A stretch of DNA of 64,000 nucleotides from Rutidosis leptorrhynchoides (taxonomy: Eukaryota > Streptophyta > Magnoliopsida > Asterales > Asteraceae), in contig NC_092343.1 of the NCBI RefSeq assembly GCF_046630445.1, positions 141,043,501 to 141,107,500 of the forward strand, read 5' to 3'. Position 1 is the stretch's first letter, and the number at the start of each line of letters is the position of its first letter. The position numbers were made by a program, and so were the translations under genes. The notes below the pieces were generated by a model. It was not told the origin of the DNA. It searched no databases and worked only from the letters and a program-made list of their open reading frames with translations. This document shows positions 59,647-64,000 of the stretch, one piece after another.

Positions 59647-61670
59647 ATGTTGAGAAGGATGCTATCTAAGAATTACTCAAGAAAAACGGTAAATTTCTAC
59701 ACCTAAACACCATTTAATCCGAAATTTGGTGTTCTTGAGCTATTTTTCCCCCAAATTGATTTTGATGCTTTTTAGTGTAATTAGACTTAAATTGTTTATG
59801 TATTATGCTTGTATAACCTAGATTGATGCTGTTTAACATGATTAGAAGCCTTAAACTTCAAATTTTGAATAATCTAGGGTTTGTGTTCTTGAGCAATTTG
59901 GGGCTTTTTGATATAAACAGGTTATGGCCGATTTTTGTCATGAATTGTTGCTAAATTGAGTAGTGTAACATGTCTAGGTAGTTAAATGATCCAAACTTTG
60001 AGCCTAAACATGATTTTGAGAATTAAAGTGGACTTTTTCAAGTCTAAAATTCATGAACTTGATTTTTGAAAGATAATGCCATTTGAGACTTGTTTAATTG
60101 CTAGTAATGATTATTTTGACATGTTATTTGAGTTGAATGCTTATGAACTTGACGAACATTTTCGTATATGCTTATTTGAAAAAGTGTAGATTTGATGAAA
60201 ATATGAAAATGAGCTTAAGTTTGATATAAATTGATAATGTCATTGTAATTATTTTGATTGATGATTTTGCTGACACTAATGCATATTTGGATGCACAAAA
60301 ATTGTGTTTGATGTGTTTTGCAGAATGAAAGGGGTGAATCTTCATCCCAAGCCCGCAATGCTCCTGCTGAGAATTTGGAACAACAGGAGGTGAATAACTA
60401 CTACAAGCAGGATATACCTCATCCAGTCATGACCTTTTCTGATATGCACTTGGAAGAGTTGCACCCGAACCTGAGATTTGACAGACTTTGGATAGATTAT
60501 CCAAAATATCAACGGGGTTTGCATACTCTTCATTCTAAGGTTGTTGAGGTACCAAGGGTCATAGAATGGGGACCCTTAGAAGCTGTAGAATTGGCCGGGC
60601 CAATTAGGGAATTACTTGTACAGAGGTATGGTAATTCTTCTTTTAATGACTGGTTATGTTTATTCACCATACGTAGACCTGTATATAAAGTATGGTGTGA
60701 AGAATTGTTATGTAGTATAGAGTTGAATGATCGGGTAGCTAGTTTAACCGATCGTTCTTTTATTAGATTTTTGTTAGGCGGTTCGATGCGCCACATGTCT
60801 TTACTGGACATGGCTCAGGCTTTACGTATATATACGCCTGAGGAGTTAGCGTCTGCCGATTGTAGAGGATTGATACTAAACGGTAGAAAGATAGATGAAA
60901 ATTTTGATACACACGGTGTGTGGAGTCAAATGACAAGCCATCACCGTTTCAAAGGGGGAAATTACTCTTATTTGGATATAGATAGAGCCGAATTAAGAGT
61001 AATACATAGGTTTTTAGCTAATTCGATTACACAAAGGGGTAAAAACAAAGAAAAGGTAAATGAACAGGATTTGTTTTACCATATGTGTATTCGAGACCCA
61101 CAAAGCGCTGTAAGTATACCATATTGTGTGGGTTATTATTTATCAGCTATGGTTCGGGGGATGCGACCACATAGCATAATAGGAGGTGGTATTTTTATTA
61201 CTTTGATTGGTGAATATCTCGGTGTGGATATAAGTCGGGGGGGATTATTAGTAGAAGAACCGGAACCCCGCGATACTATAGGTTTAAATGTATACCATGG
61301 TGCGAAAGTTTTGAAGAGGCGAAATAACGCCGCAGTACGATACCATGGTAGACATCCACAGGTGGAGAGAAACCAGCAGCAAGGTAATGTAGGAGGGGGG
61401 AATGAGATGCAAGAAATGCATAGGTTTATAGCTTCTCAGGAATACGAAAATGCTAGACAGAGAGCATTTGAAGATTGGCAAGTTCATCAGAACCAGATCA
61501 TAGCTCATTGCCAACATATAGGTAGAAACTATATTCCTACACCGAAACCCATCTTCCCTCCTTGGTCTATAGAGATGCAGCCACCATATCCTACGTATGA
61601 CCCTGCCGAAGCATTCTATAGCACTTATGGTTATGCCTGGAACCCCTATTGGTACCAATATCATCCTTAG
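59647..61670 (+). CDS. Two-exon Athila ORF1-like protein of element F (exons 59647-59688 and 60324-61670)
   Basis: The long frame (60318-61670 when read without splicing) lacks an ATG before 60429. A short exon, ATG 59647 to ACG 59688 (14 codons), ends at a good donor ACG|GTAAAT. The acceptor TGTGTTTTGCAG ends at 60323, and exon 2 continues in the same frame (phase 0). A branch-site-like CTGAC/CTAAT sits about 45 bases upstream. The product is about 462 residues. The core (RPVYKVWCEELL, RFLLGGSMRHMSLLDMAQAL, RIYTPEELA, YYLSAMVRGMRPHS, GEYLGVD) resembles, from memory, the Athila ORF-1 family of plant retroelement proteins of unknown function. The C-terminus is Pro/Tyr/Trp-rich. It has no catalytic motif I recognise. 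Confidence 0.68.
59689..60323 (+). other. Predicted phase-0 spliceosomal intron in element F
   Basis: 635 bases, T-rich, beginning GTAAATTTC and ending TTTTGCAG, with stops in all frames. Branch-site-like CTGACACTAAT at 60270-60280. It joins two coding segments in frame. Confidence 0.62.
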
Positions 61671-63731
61671 TTTACTTATTTTTTTTTTTTATCTTGTAAT
61701 TTGTAATTATTGATACGTTTAATACTTTTGTTAATATTGTAATCATTTTTATAATTGTCTAACTTTTATTCTTAGATTTTAATAATTTTTGAATGTGGGG
61801 TAATATACCAAACTTCAAAAATATGTATATATGTTTGCAGTTTATCTTATGTACACAACAGGGTAAAACAACTTTTCAAAGACTGGCATTAAGTTCAGCA
61901 AAAGCAACTAATTTTGACGACAAGATGCAAAATATATGTGAAATAACAACAAGACGGAATGAACAAATGATGTGCACCATTTATCATTCAGCAAACAAAC
62001 GCCAATATATTTGGAAACTTTGGTAAAATTTAATCATTTTCACACAAATCACCCTCAATAATTTAAATTGTCACTGATTTCTTGCAAATGAGGGCATTGC
62101 AAGATCTTAAGTGTGGGAAGGGGTTAAATTCTTTCGGATTTTAAAATTTTTTACTTTATACACTTGGTTACCATTAAAAATACTAGTAAAGCAGTAGTTG
62201 TATTAGAATCTAGTGCTCTCTGATAAAAAAGAACAGCCCTAGTCTTATATACTGACTACCCAATTCTAGTAAAATTTTTCAAAATTTTCAATTAAATGAA
62301 TTCAAAATCATGTTTATACATATTTATGAACGATAAAACTAGGTTTTAACACCGAAATTATTGTTACCTCGGAAAGGACATAAATTAAGAAACAAACTAA
62401 AATGTTAAAATTCATTTAAAATGGAATAGAGGACGATAAAAAGGAAAATAAAAGTCAAGTGTAGGAAAATTTACCAAGTTATCTTAAACATATGTCACAT
62501 ATATCTGTAACAAATAACTGAAAATACTTTTGCTTTGGACTAAACTAAACTGTTTTACCCGATGAAAGAAAAGAAGAGATGGATCTACACGATGAATCAA
62601 TTCCATCATTAAAAGGAAGTAAAGTCTTCCGAAAAAGACACGCGCTTCTTGATTTAGGTCATGAAGTTGTCGTCCAGACCAGCTGTAGGTTGACGAAAAA
62701 TCTAGAAAAGTCATAACTAAAATCAGCAGGAAATCCACGGACCTCAGCATTAAATAGGGTCGCCAAGTGGTCAGATTTATCCTAACCATGAGAAGGATTT
62801 ATCTCGTACAATGGGGGGGCACCATGCAAATTAGCTTGATAAGACTAATGAATCAGATCCCCAGAAAGGATAATCTCCTTAAAGATCAAAAATCAGCTTT
62901 TAAGACTGATATTACTCAATCCTAGAGATTGACCTTAAAGATTGAGAATTACAAACTCATGGAATTAAATGATATCTAAACTCGAGCTTGAACGAGAAAA
63001 TATTTTGATCAAAATTATAAACCGATTTGTTTTCTGAAAACCCTATTTTCAATGCGTTCATTACCATTGAACGTAAAATCCTAGGAATTCACCTGGAATT
63101 CATTAGGTCACCTGAACTAAATCGGGTGTCAACCGTAAGAACGGTGATTGCATAATGGTCAAAGACATGACCTTGTGCCATACCGAAAAATTATAAGGGT
63201 GAGCTTTACTATTGCTCCTACCAAGGATAGTAATTGCGTCCGACACGTTATAGACCATAATCAAAAGCATGTCACGGGACATTGCCTTAACAGTTGCTTG
63301 TTCAACGCTTTCCTTTACAACCGGACGGTAGTTTGCCGAAAGGTAATATACGGAACAAGTAAACTGGACGTGTTGCTTTCCAAATACAAGGTTAGCAAGT
63401 GGGTGACACAAAACAGCAAGTTTTGAGCTAAAATTTTCAATTCTGAACCCCACCAAACCCACAAAAATATTTTGCAAACACCGGTAAAGGGTTATCCCGG
63501 AAAACTTAACTAGGGTAAAAACTAGATTTAATTTTCAAAAGATCAAATGTTTTCATAAAGATCCAATTTCCTTAATGGATCTAAATTTTTATAGTCATGT
63601 GGGACTGTAAACCATATCGTTACTACCATTGTTTATACCGCCGTATAGAAATCACTGATGTACAAAGAGTGAAGAATAAAGAAGTGATTCTAGTATTTCA
63701 AGACAATATTGCTTGAGGACAAGCAACGCTC
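61671..63731 (+). other. Element F 3' untranslated region
   Basis: About 2 kb without a supported gene. It has GAATGTGGGG (61791), AAGTGTGGGA (62109) and a fifth ACCGAAATT phrase (62341-62379). Small frames (61793-62026 and several on the minus strand) show no conserved motif. Confidence 0.65.
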
Positions 63732-63746
63732 AAGTGTGGGAATATT
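63732..63746 (+). promoter_or_regulatory. Element F polypurine tract
   Basis: AAGTGTGGGAATATT directly before the 3' LTR start TGATAATGC. Athila-type tract. Confidence 0.75.
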
Positions 63747-64000
63747 TGATAATGCTAAAAACGAACATATATTTCATAGCATTATTCCTCAAGAAAGACA
63801 AGCTTTTAGTTGCAATTGTTCTATTTACAAGTGATATTCGTTTAAATAATAAAAAGTGAAGACAAAAGACAGATTCGACGAATTGAAGACGCAAATGACC
63901 AAAAAGCTCAAAAGTACAAAAGACAATCAAAAAGGTTCCAATTATTGATAAGAAACGTCTCGAAATTACAAGAGTACAAGATTCAAAACGCAAAGTACAA
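63747..64000 (+). repeat. Element F 3' LTR (start only)
   Basis: 254 bases nearly identical to 51739-51992 (for example AACGAAC against AATGAAC). It runs off the window, so the target duplication cannot be checked. Confidence 0.92.

Larger units (their letters stand above)
51739..64000 (+). mobile_element. Element F: Athila-like retrotransposon without visible RT or integrase, with extra ORFs
   Basis: Plus strand. The 5' LTR is 51739-53730, the tRNA-Asp primer site 53739-53756, gag-protease 55162-57771, a zinc-knuckle ORF 58047-58463, a two-exon ORF 59647-61670, the polypurine tract up to 63746, and the start of the 3' LTR 63747 to beyond the window. The 12-kb span holds no YVDD/FIDD, RNase H or DDE motifs in any frame. 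It inserted in LTR E; upstream flank GCTAT (51734-51738) is the candidate target copy. Gag-protease is fully open, suggesting recent activity with pol supplied in trans. Confidence 0.85.

Noticed and set aside
61793-62026. 77-codon frame after the F ORF1-like gene
   Set aside because: No motif, A/T-rich 3' untranslated context; likely chance.

Overview
The window looks like gene-poor, repeat-rich plant nuclear DNA. I recognise no intact host gene. Everything I can identify is LTR retrotransposon sequence, a 51-bp satellite that lies inside LTRs, or a fragment carried by those elements. All primer-binding sites are plant types: complementary to initiator tRNA-Met (TGGTATCAGAGC) in the copia-like and Tekay-like elements, and to tRNA-Asp (TGGCRCCGCTGCCGGGGA) in the Athila-type elements. 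LTR starts such as TGTGATGACCCG resemble, from memory, elements common in Asteraceae. That placement is inference, not proof.

Layout, left stack. A minus-strand non-autonomous element (A) fills 1-33592. Its 3' LTR holds more than 13 kb of 51/41-bp satellite (1-13238). Its 4.1-kb internal region (13702-17837) has a short gag-like ORF and a fragment resembling a plant poly(A)-binding protein. Its 5' LTR (17838-33592) holds a much shorter array of the same satellite. Into that short array a complete plus-strand element B (19135-31260, target duplication AAAAT) has inserted. B has related internal sequence but different LTRs. A itself sits in the reverse transcriptase of a minus-strand Athila element G (33593-38287), and G abuts the 3' end of a plus-strand Sirevirus-like element S (38288-41086).

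Right stack. S is followed by a decayed copia pol (41087-43004). It is broken by a second copia element C (43005-45229). C is broken by a minus-strand Tekay-like Ty3 element D (LTR 45230-48500, pol to 50825). D is broken by an inverted Athila LTR, E (50826-51738). E is broken by a plus-strand Athila-like element F (51739 to beyond 64000).

How the parts relate. A, B and D share the polypurine-tract block and a conserved LTR core, so the pol-less A and B may be mobilised by D-like elements. F carries gag-protease but no visible reverse transcriptase or integrase. In their place it has a small zinc-knuckle ORF and a 450-codon ORF. The latter appears to have its own promoter-like module, copied from the F LTR, plus a short first exon and a phase-0 intron. 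That internal gene unit, the LTR-borne satellite that has expanded in only one LTR, and the poly(A)-binding-protein fragment in two elements are the most unusual features here.
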